DNA from: Protopterus annectens | Lineage: Eukaryota > Chordata > Ceratodontiformes > Protopteridae | Direction of reading: 5' to 3' | DNA length: 64,000 nucleotides | Assembly (NCBI RefSeq): GCF_019279795.1 | Contig: NC_056737.1 | Location: forward strand, 1,198,403,475-1,198,467,474 | Shown here: one piece after another, positions 54,235 to 64,000 of the stretch | Position numbering within the stretch: the stretch's first letter is position 1 | How the letters are laid out: each line of letters opens with the position of its first letter | The notes under the pieces: generated by a model | Told to the model about the DNA's origin: nothing | Database searches by the model: none | Seen by the model: the letters and a program-made list of their open reading frames with translations, nothing else | Made by a program: the position numbers and the translations under genes

Positions 54235-55232
54235 ATGTATCATACGATCATAGAAGGTTACTAGGCTAATGGCCTTGGGGCCCTTACAAGCCTAGCCATG
54301 AGTTTATCCCCACAAAAGAAACTTCAGTCAGCACCTGTCACCCGTGTCAGTGAGGGACACAGGTGGAACCTCTGGGACAAATTTGCGGTTTCCCATCCAC
54401 TCATCATGGTTGCTCTTGAAGAGGGTCAGTGAGATACTCTGTTGGACATGTATGGGAAGTCTATTCCAGAGACAGAGCAGCCTCTAGGACACAAACCTAT
54501 CTCTCCAGCAGGTTTTGTTGATGTCACATATTAGATTTAGGCCTTTTGAGCAGGTAATGCATGAGGAGTTAGACTTACGGATATGGAGCATCTCTAGTAG
54601 GGCAGGGTCTGATATTGCCTTGTAGGTGAGACACAGATCACCTCTGAGCAATCTGTATGATACTGAGCAGAGTGACAGTGATTTGAGCCTGTCCACTTAG
54701 GACAGGTGTTGGAAGTAATGAATTCTATTTGTGAGGTGTTTCTGTGGCCTTTTCAGTTGGTGCAGGTGTTTTCAGAGGTACATACCAAACGGGTATTATA
54801 CTCAATTGTTGGCCTAATGAGGGAGAAGCACAGCAAAGTAATAACCTCCTTTTTTTTCTGGATGCAAACCCTTTACTTATGAGATGAACCAAGTAGAAGG
54901 CTTTTCTGACCACTGTCACTACATGATGGTCAAATGTGAGATTGTTAACCTGAGTACCTAGGTCCCTCACCACAGGCTGTGTGCTTAGGGGGTTGCCACT
55001 GATGCGGTAATCAGTAGGGGCCGTGTTTTTGCTGAATGGTATGATAATACATTTTTTTGCATTTAACTTAAGGCCATGACTTTAGCACCAGTCATCTGTT
55101 GCTGTGAGACCATCTTGCAGTATGTTAACATAATTTGGGGAGTCAATGACAGCACCCAACCTACAGTCATCTGCAAACTTGGTCAGCCACAGGCCTTTTG
55201 TCTTTGCCTGGACCTCTGCAAAGTAGAGTAGT
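54235..55232 (-). pseudogene. CR1 LINE 3' part, minus strand
   Basis: Starts inside RT (LLYFAEVQAKTKGLWLTKF), with the catalytic box in the form FADDCRLGA. Then LKLNAKK-like and VRDLGTQVNNLTFDHHVV (54,725-54,973), DRLKSLSLCSVSYRLLRGDL (54,484-54,696) and the CR1 3' tail inverted at 54,235-54,310. Several shifts. FADD, against FSDD in the 3,920 and 55,233 copies, marks a third subfamily. It meets the plus-strand CR1 head to head at 55,232. Confidence 0.8.
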
Positions 55233-57204
55233 ACAAGGCTCCAGAGAGCACCCCTGCAATATCAGGCTACAACTCTTACTACACTTTTCGGCCACCAAAC
55301 CAGGACCGAAACACTAAAGGTGGAGGAGTGGCCATATTCACCAAGGATATTCACACTACCAGGCTAGTTGCCCAACACAATGCATCCAAAATTCTCCAGG
55401 TACAACTAACACTAGGTAAGAATGCAATCCAAATTGTAGCTTGCTACAGATCCCCCACCATGCCCCAAGATTCTCACTACACCTTTCTAAACATACTGGA
55501 AAATATTAAGATATAACTAAACACCCTAATACTGGGTGATTTCAACTACCCTGCTATTAACTGGGAAAGCTATTCATGTACCAACACCTTTACCCAGTGG
55601 TTCTTGGAATTCATAAATTCTAATGCCCTGGATCAACTCATCCATAGTCCCATCAGGGGCTCCAATATCCTAGACCTGGTCATTACCAACATGGGAAATG
55701 GATGCTCCATACCTATGGTCACCCCCGCATTGGTAATGTCTGAGCATAAGCTAATCACCCTTGACATCCACATCCCTCCCCACCCCCCAGTAAGGAAACC
55801 TCCGTAAAAAACTTGACCAAAGCCAACTTCATGCTACACAAGTCAGAAGGGACAAACTTCATGACACCCATGCAGAAAGGAACTGAAAGTTCGACTGTTG
55901 AATCCTACACTAAGGCACTGTATGAGCACATCCACTCGTGCATGAATTGTGCCATCCCAAATAGAACCAAGATGCTCTCCTGCAAAAAAAGGAAGCCAGT
56001 CTGGTGGCCCCCTGCCATAAACAAACTTTACAACAAAAAGAAGAAACTGTTTCAGAAAAGAGGAAAATCCCAGGATGCAAAAAACTCCCTTACCAGCCTC
56101 AGTAAGATGCTGAGATCCTTCATAAAATCCTCCAAAGCTAGTTACAAAAATAAAATTGCCAAAGATTCCAAAGACAACCACAAGGCATTCTATAGCTATC
56201 TCAAGAATCTAAATGGCAATGCTATGATCTGCTCTGAGCTACAACAGAATGGCATTAAATATACTGATCCCAAGGATATTGCCAATATCCTGGCAGATCG
56301 ATTCAGTGCCAACTTCACACCCCATTCACCCCCTAAAGGGCCCATCTCAGTACCGAAAGATTGCCAAATTCTGGTAATAACGGTCACACAGGTAAAAAAC
56401 GCACTCTCCAAGGCTAAGAATACAGCATCCATGGGACCAGATGACATCCTGGGCTGTGTACTACAAGAACTACAAAATGAACTGGCACCTCACCTAAGTG
56501 TCATGTTTAATCATAGCCTCACCTCAGGCTTTGTGCCCACTGAGTGGCACACAGCTACAGTTATCCCACTCCACAAGGGGGGATCTTTGGATCCTGGGAA
56601 CTACAGCCCCATCAGTCTGACAAGCCTGATCTGCAAGGCCATGGAACGTATTATCATGGAACTTATAAACAAAGACATTGGCAACCTTCAAACACTGGAC
56701 CCCATCCAGTTTTGGTTCGTGAAGGGCCGATCTTGTCTCCTGAATCTGATTAATGTCTTCAAATCAGTCTCCAGAGCTGTGGACGAGGGTAAGGAGGTCC
56801 ACACAGCCTATCTGAACCACGCCAAGGCCTTCGACACCATCCCCCACTCTGGAATCATAAATAAACTTACTAAGCTGGGCATTAATACCTCTATCACTCG
56901 ATGGGTTGCCAACTGGCTTACTGACAGAACCCACACTGTAAAAGTAGCTGACTCCAAATCCAGCTCCAGACAAGTGACAAGTGGAGTACCTCAGGGTTCA
57001 GTCCTGGGACCACTCTTGTTTGGCATTTACTTCTCTGAAGTACAGGCCAACACTAAGGGACTCTGGCTAACAACGTTCTCAGATGACTGCAAACTGGGAG
57101 CCATTAGTGAGTCCTCAAATGATGTGGATATTCTACAAAAGGTCCTTACAGAAACTGATGCTTGGTGCCAGAGCCATGGGCTCAAGCTCAGTGCCAAGAA
57201 AAAT
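55233..57204 (+). pseudogene. CR1 LINE ORF2, young copy, left part
   Basis: Begins in the endonuclease (APESTPAISGYNSYYTF). Stop at about 55,514 and a shift near 55,800 in a C-rich run. From 55,813 it is open for about 460 codons, through ASMGPDDILG, HTATVIPLHKGG, LICKAMERIIMELI, RSCLLNLINVF, TSGVPQGSVLGPLLFGIY and the catalytic box FSDDCKLGA, until DIRS IV interrupts it in SAKK at 57,204. The missing 3' part continues at 63,409. It is the longest intact CR1 coding stretch in the window and belongs with the 3,920-8,223 copy. The product would be CR1 RT. Confidence 0.88.
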
Positions 57205-57394
57205 AGAAGTTATGTTCTTACCATAACGTTCCATGTTAGTTGTCTTCTTCTCGCCTTCTTCTTGCTGGATGGGTTCGGAGCCGACCTCGGCTCCGATTCG
57301 GCCGCTCTAAAAGCTCGAGAGTTGGTTCCACCGGCTCGAGGCTCCCCTTATATCCCACAATGCTAGGCGAGAGTTACCTCAGATCTCGTTTGTA
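57205..57394. repeat. DIRS IV left inverted terminal repeat
   Basis: Outer ~45 bp (agaagttatgttcttacc ...), then an inner part from cttgctggatgggttcgg to agatctcgtttg that matches the right repeat inverted over about 150 bp with about one mismatch. Includes the palindromic pair cggagccga and tcggctccg. Confidence 0.92.
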
Positions 57395-57593
57395 AGCTAA
57401 CCCCAGCTTATAATAGTAACAGAATAACTGTAAAACAGAATCCACCTCTAACAACAGGAAGAAAGAAGGGTGACCTACATCCTGAACCATGAAATATGCA
57501 TAATAGCATATGTCTAAGAAAGAGGTGGTAGAAAGAGAGGTCACAATCACAACTCCTCTAGGTCTGTCCAGGCCAGGGGGAAGGAGGGCGGGA

Positions 57594-57692
57594 CGCAAGA
57601 AGAAGGCGAGAAGAAGACAACTAACATGGAACGTTATGGTAAGAACATAACTTCTATATGTTAAGTTGTCTATCTCGCCTTCATTCTTGCTG
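57594..57692. repeat. DIRS IV internal complementary region
   Basis: gcaagaagaaggcgagaaga through gaacataacttct mirrors the left terminus (57,205-57,265). From atgttaagttgtctatctcg to tgctggatggg it mirrors the right terminus (63,366-63,408). The two mirrored ends meet around 57,652-57,656, separated by about two bases. Confidence 0.92.
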
Positions 57693-57729
57693 GATGGGAC
57701 CGCGTCCCTAGCACCTTGTCCCGGGTGGC

Positions 57730-59091
57730 CTAACGGAACAGACTCCTGAGAACAGTGGAACCAAAGTTAGCTCTATGCCTAGAAGCTAAATCCAACTTAT
57801 AATGAGAAATGAAAGTGTGAGGAGTAGCCCAAGTAGCCGCTGCACAAATGGTGTCAATAGGCAGTCTGTCTTGGAAGGCTAAAGAAGTAGCCAAAGCTCT
57901 GGTGGAATGAGCCTTAGGTTTATCAGGCAGCTTTTGATGTCTAATTTCATATACAAGGGAAATCAATGATGTCAGCCATCTGGATAATGATACCTTTGAA
58001 ACTGAAAGTCCCTTTCTGCTCTCCGCATAGGAGACAAACAGCTGATCAGATTTTCTGAACTGTTTAGTTCTATCCAAGTAGTACCTCAATTGACGGTGAA
58101 CATCCAGGCAGTGTCATTTTTGTTCAGACCTATTGGAGTATTCTGGAAAAAAGACTGGTAGATCAATGCTTTGATTCAGATTTGATGTCGAGACCACTTT
58201 AGGCAAAAAGGACGGGTTAGTTCGTAAGGATACTCTGTCCTTATGAAACAAAAGATAAGGAGGACGACAGCTGAGTGCTTGAAGCTCTGAAACTCTTCTA
58301 GCTGATGTAATAGCTACCAGAAAAAGAGTTTTCCATGATAATAATTTTAAAGAACAGGAGACTGCAGGTTCGAAAGGGGGAAGAATCAAAGAAGCAAGAA
58401 CTAAATTTAGGTCCCAAGGAGAAGGAGGATTTCTTATAGGAGGTCTGAGAAGAAAAACCCCTTTCAAAAAGGCTTTGCAGAGTTTGTGGGACATTAGGGC
58501 AGATTCAGAAATACCCATATGAAAGTTAGAAATAGCTGCCAATTGAACTTTAAGTGTAGAGGGAGATGAACCTGCATGGAAGAGTTCAGCTAGAAAATCA
58601 AGGACTAGTTGGATGGAAGCAGTGAAAGGATCTATGTCCTTTCCTTGAGCCCAATATGGGAAGCGTTTCCACTTACTCAAATAAATCTTTCGAGTGGAAG
58701 ATTTATGGGAAGCTATCAATATATCTCTAACAGAGTGAGATAATTGAGGAAGCCTGGCTAAGGTTGGAACTGGAGGAACCAAGCAGTGAGGTTCAGAGAG
58801 GGGAGGGAACGATGAAACTGACCCGACTGATGGATCAAAAGATCTGGAACTAGGTCCAGATTCCACGGTCGCTCCAAGAGAAAACGATGTAGAAAGGGGA
58901 ACCACACTTGTCGAGGCCAGTAAGGAGCAATGAGGATCAATGAGGCCTTCTGAGCGATAGCTTTCTGTATTACTTGAGAAATCAGTGGGAAAGGAGGAAA
59001 TGCATACAGAAGTCCCCGGGGCCAAACTTGGACTAGAGCGTCTCTGCTGGGTTGGCCTGGTAAAGGGAATAGAGTGAAATATTCTCTGCAC
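57730..59091 (-). pseudogene. DIRS IV tyrosine recombinase, one stop
   Basis: A single reading frame of about 453 codons, broken only by TGA at 58,114-58,116, where sister copies have Leu. N-terminal Ser/Pro-rich part, core-binding STRKIYLSKWKRFPYWAQ, then DIDPFTASIQLVLDFLAEL. Catalytic box I ITSARRVSELQALS, a Lys-bearing HKDRVSLRTNPSFLPK segment, His-x2-Arg AHSTRALATSLAF and Tyr segment FISHYKLD. It would carry out strand exchange between the circular DIRS DNA and its target. It overlaps the RT frame by about 330 bp. Only one substitution separates it from an open frame. Confidence 0.9.
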
Positions 59092-60748
59092 TTGCTGTTT
59101 TGGGGAGTAGCAAAAGATCGCAGCAAGGCTGACCCCACTTGAGAAAAATTTCTCTCACTACAGAGTCTTTCAGAGACCACTCGTGAGGCATGAGTATAGC
59201 TCTGCTCAACTTGTCCGCAATATGATTGGACTTCCCGGAGATGTGCGTTGCTATCAGAAACCGCTGAGAAGAAATCGCCCATTGCCACAGTCTGAGTGCT
59301 TCTCGACACAGGGGTATGATCTGGTTCCGCCTTGTTTGTTGATGTACCACACTACAGACATATTGTCTGTCTGGATTGCAATTGTTCCCAAGGGAAGAGA
59401 GTCTTGAAGGGCTTGCAACGCTAAAAGCACTGCTCTCATCTCCAGAACATTTATGTGCAAGTGGCATTCGTTTGGTTGCCATGTGCCCTGGACTGTCCTG
59501 CCCTGATAATGCCCCCCCCACCCGATCAGGGAGGCATCCGTTGTCAGAGTAGCAACCGGAGGAGGTGGAACAAAGGGTCTTCCCGACAGGAGCTGGGGGG
59601 AAGACATCCACCACATGAGATGCTTTTTGCACGCTTGCGTGATCATAATGGTGTGAGACATTGGAAGTTCCTGGTATGACCATTGAGTAAAGAGCATCCA
59701 CTGAAGGATCCGCATGTGGTATCTGGCTAATGGAAGCAGAGGTATGGCCGCTGCCATAATTCCCAACACCTTTAGAACTAACCTGGCTTTGATTCTGTTG
59801 TTGTTGAGAAGGAGTGATACCAATTTGTGAATGTCTGATATTCTTTGATGTGTTAGTCTTGCAGACATGTTTATTGTATCTAGATTTGCGCCTATGTAGG
59901 TAATAGTACGACAAGGCGACAAAACAGACTTTTCGCAATTTATTGAAATACCCAGCTTTTGACAAACGCGAAAAGTGTAATCTCTGGCCATCAGAAGGAG
60001 ATGCTTGGTGGGAGCTGTGAGGAGCCAGTCATCCAAATATGGAAACACCTGGAATCCTTGTCGTCTCAGGTGAGAAGCTACCACTGCCATGCATTTGGTA
60101 AACACCCGGGGGGCAGTGGTGAGACCAAAGAGCAGGGCCCTGAACTGAAAATGACTGGTTCCCAGCCTGAAGCGGAGGAATCTTCTGGAGCGTCTGTTCA
60201 TCTTTATGTGATAGTACGCATCCCGAAGGTCTATAGAGCACATCCAGTTTCCTTTGCCCAAAAGGGGAAGGATGGATTGCAGCGTGACCATCCGAAATCT
60301 TGTTTTCTTGACTGATTTGTTCAAGACACTGAGATCCAAAATTGGTCTCCAGTCCCTGTTTTCTTTGGAACTAAAAGAACCTTGAGTAGATTCCGGATCC
60401 TTGCTGGTCTGCTGGAACTGGCTGAATTGCTCTTTTTGCAAGCAGTTTTGAAATCTCCAAAACTGCTAGATCCCTTTGAGCGGGTGGAACATCTGGAAGG
60501 GATTTTTTTGACTGATTTGGAAAGCGAAGAAAGGGGATAGAATAGCCTTCGGAAATGATGGACTGTACCCATTTGTCTTGAGTCAGGGATAGCCAGGCTT
60601 CTGGGTACAGTGACAATCTTCCCCCGACTGCCTCCGAAGATGGGCAGTCGGGCAACACCTCAGGGATGCTGAAAGGGCTTGTCAGGGAAGTCTTCCCGAT
60701 TGCCCTGGTTCTGCGGACCCCCCCTGCCCCTAGGGCGACGTCTGCCAT
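58758..60748 (-). pseudogene. DIRS IV reverse transcriptase/RNase H
   Basis: The largest open part is 59,254-60,441 (395 codons). RT: NRDWRPILDLSVLNKSVKKT, SIDLRDAYYHIKMNRRS, ALLFGLTTAPRVFTK and the catalytic FPYLDDWLLTA. RNase H: TLTTDASLIGWGGHYQGR (Asp), HINVLEMRAVLLALQAL (Glu) and IQTDNMSVVWYINKQGG (Asp). The N-terminal part lies in the 60,371-60,748 frame (QPVPADQQGSGIYSRFF). The C-terminal parts are in 59,033-59,965 (GKSNHIADKLSRAIL) and 58,758-59,309 (RSFATPQNSKCREYF, SLILIAPYWPRQVWF). Shifts at about 60,360-60,375 (two), 59,315 and 59,110, mostly single-base losses in runs of the same base. All catalytic residues are kept. Confidence 0.9.
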
Positions 60749-62919
60749 TGTTACTCACACCTCTGCCTCTGGCGGGAAAACGACTCTGTGCGTCAGGCGA
60801 AGTCCCTTGAGATTGTTTACGGAACCACATCTTTCCACCCTTCTGGCCTTTGGGGTAAGGCCTGGAAGGAGTAGAAAAACAGACTCCGACGGCAGAAAGG
60901 GTCTTGCCATCAGTCTCGCACCTAGTCAAGGTTTCTTTCACTTGAGGACCAAAGAGAGATGATCCATCAAACGGGGAGTTCGTGAAAGACGTCTTGAAGG
61001 GGTCCGCAAAATTGCATAGCCGCATCCAGGCATGCCTACGTAAGGCCACACCTGTCCCTGCGGCTCTGCTCGCTCCATCAGCCGTAAGAAAGAAGGCATG
61101 GAGGAGTTGGTTATGGAATTAAGGGTAGCCAGCTGCGTGTTCATCTTATCTTGGAAACCCACAGCTGTAGGGTCCTTTAACATTTCACTCGCTTCCTTGA
61201 TCAAGTCCCTTTGAAGACGAGTAAAATGGCACAGGTAGTTCAGCGAACGCATGGTAAATGTCGCTGACGAGAACATCCGCTTCCCGTACCTATCCATGGA
61301 CCTAGATTCCTTGTTAGGTGGATGGACAGGTACTGAAGGATCAGCTAGCTCCTTCTTAGTGGCAGCAGCTACCACCATAGCATCCACAGAAACTCCTTTT
61401 GTTAGAAATTGTTTGTCTGCTGGAGCTGTTATAAACTTGGAGGGTCTCCTGGGAGTGGAGTCCACTGAATCAGGAGCCGTCCATGCCTTCTTAGCAACCA
61501 CCTGCATGAGGGGGTCGAAGGGGGGGGACACCCAGGAGGTGGAAGGACGAGAGCCAAACGCCTCAAGATACACAGATTCGTCCTCCGAAGGGTTGAGGGC
61601 TGGCCAATTTCCCCTCTGTTTCAGGATCTCCAGAATGTCTGCAAATGAGACATCTTCAGAAGGGGAACGGGGGGAACCCTCAGAATCATCCAAATCTGTG
61701 TCTGACGTGATAGACTCAGGTGAGTCAATGTGTTTCCTCTTACACTTCCTCTTCCGAGGGGGCTCTTCTGCCAAATCAGGAGAGGCCTCGGAAGAGGATG
61801 AAATCCCCACAGGGGGCTCCTGAGGAGCTGGCTCTCTGCGGTCCGGGATGAGGGAGTGAGTCGACTTAGCCTGAGGCACCATAGAGGGAGGGGCGGACGG
61901 AGCCGACTGTGGAGTAGAGCCAGGCTCTAACACACTCCGCATGACCTCGAATGCACCCCTGTCAGGCAGACCCAGAGGTCCCGCTCCGAGAAGCTAAGAA
62001 CCCCCCTCGGCACCGACAGTGATGGCTCCGAGGCCGATGTCGGAGCCGAACTCACCAGCGCCGAGGCACCGAGAGGGAGAGGGGGGTCGGACAAGGGTCC
62101 GATGCCACTCACCCCCTCGGAGCCGACGAGGGAAGTCCGGCGCCGAGATTCTTCCAAGGAAGAAAACGGAGCCGACGACGGAGCCGAAGACAATTGTATC
62201 GGCTCTGACGCAATCACAGTCTCGGTTCTGACACGACCCGGCTCCGAGCTCAAGAGAGTCGAAGGAGGAATATGTTGATGGACCGGGGCAGGCATCGACT
62301 GATGAGTCGGGCTCTGAAGCATCTGGGCCAGTGCCTCGGACTTAAGTAGTCGACTCACTACCCTCTGAAGGTCATGATCCGACAGCCTCGATGACCTAGA
62401 GGAGTGAGATCTTTGGCTCCGTTCAGACAGCAGGGGAGATCCTGGAGCCGAATGAATGGAGCCAAGAGATGGTGACCTGGACCTCTTCCTAGTTGTCGGC
62501 TCCGAAGGTCTGGTCGGAGCCGACACGGGAACTTCTACTACCTCGGCTCCGGCCGGAGCCGAGGGGGCCACAGAAACTGTGGACTGAGACTTATTGGCTC
62601 CAGCCGGAGCCGATGAAGGCAGAGGTTGAGAAACCTTAGGTCTCGGCTCAGTTGCCGGAGCCGAAGACCTAGATGCCTTAGAGGGCTTCCCTGATGAAAC
62701 AGACAGGGAATCCTCTGGCTTGAGTAAGCCTCTGAGAATCAGTTTATTCTTTCTTTCCTGCAGGACCCTGGGGCTGAAGCCATGGCACACAGCACAGGAG
62801 TCCTGCAGGTGCAAAGGCCCCAGACAATAGACACAAGAAGTGTGAGCGTCTGTCAGAGACATTTTCTGACAGCACGCATCACACTTCTTGAATCCGGAGA
62901 CCTTTGCTTCTTTAGACAT
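60660..62919 (-). pseudogene. DIRS IV gag
   Basis: Starts at Met 62,919 (MSKEAKVSGFKKCDACCQKM), with a zinc-like array CDACC, TSCVYCLG, SCAVCH at residues ~12-45, then a long Ser/Ala/Pro-rich part with repeated SAP and SEP units, RKRSRSPSLGS and LSDHDLQRVVSRLLKS. After a shift near 61,980 (C run): RKRKCKRKHIDSPESITSD, VSFADILEILKQ, VVAAATKKELADP, MDRYGKRMFSSATFTMRSL and HFTRLQRDLIKEASE. After a second shift near 61,080: RRHAWMRLCNFADPFKTSF, SLFGPQVKETL and an Arg/Gly-rich end (RPRGRGGPQNQGN), a likely RNA-binding tail. About 750 codons in all. Confidence 0.85.
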
Positions 62920-63249
62920 TTTTTATTTGAACAGGTGTACACAAACACGCACACAAACACACTAGTTACACCCTGTCAAGTTAAATTATAATAAAAGCAG
63001 TACTAGGATTTTAAAATAAAATAATGCACACACACTCCACTAGGGAAGGAAAGGCCTATAGGCCCAAGGGAAGAACCTAAGGTTCTTGAGGGAAAAAAAC
63101 GGAAATTTTTTGGAAGGGAATAAAAATATTTCTAAACTACACTAAACTAAGTAAATATATTAAATTAAAGGGGTTTTAAAGACTGATTTCAACAAGAAAT
63201 AGTACTCACCAAGAACCGGTAGAAAAACCAACCTCGAAGCTGTAGCGGC

Positions 63250-63408
63250 AAACGAGATCTGAGGTAACTCTCGCCTAGCATTGTGGGATATAAGGGGAGC
63301 CTCGAGCCGGTGGAACCAACTCTCGAGCTTTTAGAGCGGCCGAGTCGGAGCCGAGGTCGGCTCCGAACCCATCCAGCAAGAATGAAGGCGAGATAGACAA
63401 CTTAACAT
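63250..63408. repeat. DIRS IV right inverted terminal repeat
   Basis: Begins aaacgagatctgaggtaac, passes the caattgtggg-like cattgtgggatataagggg block and ends gatagacaacttaacat. Inverted match to 57,230-57,394. CR1 sequence resumes directly after it. Confidence 0.92.
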
Positions 63409-64000
63409 GTATTGTTATTCCCTTTGGGAAAAAATATGTACCCATAAATTGCCGCATAATTGGCAGTACACTAAATACCGAAAGCGTCATAAGAGACTTA
63501 GGGACACAGGTGGACAGTGGTCTCACCTTCGATAACCACATCACCACAACAGTCAGGAAATTCTTCTATGTGGCACACCTCATCACTAAGGGCTTTTTAT
63601 CCAGAAAAAAGGAGGTCATTGTCCCACTGTACTCATCCCTCATTAGACCCATTATAGAATACAACGCCCCATTTGGTATGTACCTCTCAAGAGATCTGCA
63701 ACAACTGGAAAGGCCGCAGAAATACCTCACTAAAAGAATCACAGGCCTAAAGCAGATGCCCTATGCTGACCATCTAAAAAACCTCGAGCTATACTCTGTC
63801 GCATATTGTCTACTCAGATGCGATCTTTGCTTAACATACAAGGCCATGTCAAACCCAGAGCTGTTGGACATGCTACCTTTAAAGAAATCCCAATCCCTCA
63901 GAGCCACATGCTCCAGGGATCTAAACCTTATCATCACAATGAACAAAACATGCTGGATGGATAGGTTTCTGACCCAGAGACTTCCCAGACTCTGAAATAC
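63409..64000 (+). pseudogene. CR1 LINE ORF2, young copy, right part
   Basis: Continues SAKK of 57,204 with VIPFGKK-like, then VIRDLGTQVDSGLTFDNHIT, then open from 63,510 to 63,995: RKEVIVPLYSSLIRP, PFGMYLSRDLQQLERPQKY and KTCWMDRFLTQRLPRL. It ends with TGA where related copies read Trp. The 3' end lies outside the window. With 55,233-57,204 it makes one CR1 copy of at least 2.5 kb. Confidence 0.88.

Larger units (their letters stand above)
57205..63408 (-). mobile_element. DIRS-like retrotransposon IV, best preserved
   Basis: Complete in structure: left and right inverted repeats, internal complementary region, gag, RT/RNase H with intact catalytic residues, and tyrosine recombinase. About 6.2 kb, no nested insertion. 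It splits CR1 ORF2 (57,204/63,409) with at most a few bases of change and no clear target duplication, as expected for recombinase-mediated entry. It is far richer in CpG and GGAGCCGA motifs than its surroundings, fitting recent arrival. Known lesions are six or seven single-base shifts and one stop. Confidence 0.92.

Noticed and set aside
54235..57204. Twin-priming (5' inversion) of a single CR1 at 55,232
   Set aside because: The two arms belong to different subfamilies (FADD against FSDD), and the plus-strand arm continues to the ORF2 end, so these are two insertions head to head.
60666..60962. Plus-strand frame near the gag end
   Set aside because: Opposite-strand shadow of the gag C-terminus with no motif of its own.
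61251..61823. 190-codon plus-strand frame as a gene
   Set aside because: It is the shadow of DIRS IV gag on the opposite strand; the minus frame has family motifs.

Overview
This window looks like transposon-dominated chromosomal DNA from a vertebrate with a very large genome. Salamander, caecilian and lungfish are all plausible and the sequence alone does not separate them. The evidence is the mix of families: CR1 and L2-like LINEs, an RTE-like LINE, four DIRS-like tyrosine-recombinase retrotransposons, Penelope-like elements (PLEs), tRNA-headed SINEs, small inverted-repeat DNA elements and long microsatellites. I recognise no intact host gene. The best non-retroelement coding candidate is a broken, intron-containing Myb/SANT-like gene at 36.5-38.6 kb.

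Layout. 0-10 kb: CR1 LINEs, including a 4.3-kb copy (3,920-8,223) with ORF1 esterase and ORF2 endonuclease/RT, inserted inside an older CR1 (2,386-3,919 plus 8,224-9,605). 9.8-18.8 kb: an old CR1 split by DIRS I (9,902-18,400, minus). DIRS I is itself split by a 2-kb LTR-like insertion that carries a small DNA element. 19.2-30.2 kb: an L2-like LINE (minus) split by DIRS II (20,529-27,819, minus), which carries a SINE, a CR1 fragment and a 49-bp minisatellite. A 302-bp PLE-like unit sits in the L2 3' end between exact 80-bp direct repeats. 30.8-44.7 kb: a PLE (plus) whose reverse transcriptase is interrupted by about 12 kb. That interval holds a second PLE (31,741-33,137) with 0.42-kb inverted arms and a hammerhead ribozyme motif in each arm, a DIRS fragment, L2 tails, the Myb/SANT gene, a ~276-bp satellite and SINEs. 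45.5-51.9 kb: DIRS III (minus). 52-55 kb: SINE, GATA microsatellite, RTE-like LINE end and an inverted CR1. 55.2-64 kb: a young CR1 (plus) split by DIRS IV (57,205-63,408, minus), the best preserved element of the window.

The DIRS copies share one plan, read on the minus strand: gag with an N-terminal Cys/His zinc-like motif, then reverse transcriptase/RNase H, then an overlapping tyrosine recombinase. They have inverted terminal repeats and an internal complementary region that matches both ends and would template the closed-circle intermediate. CR1 ORF2 supplies APE endonuclease and RT for target-primed insertion. PLEs pair RT with a GIY-YIG nuclease and ribozyme-bearing terminal repeats. 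SINEs borrow LINE machinery. Every element has lesions visible here, so present activity cannot be claimed.
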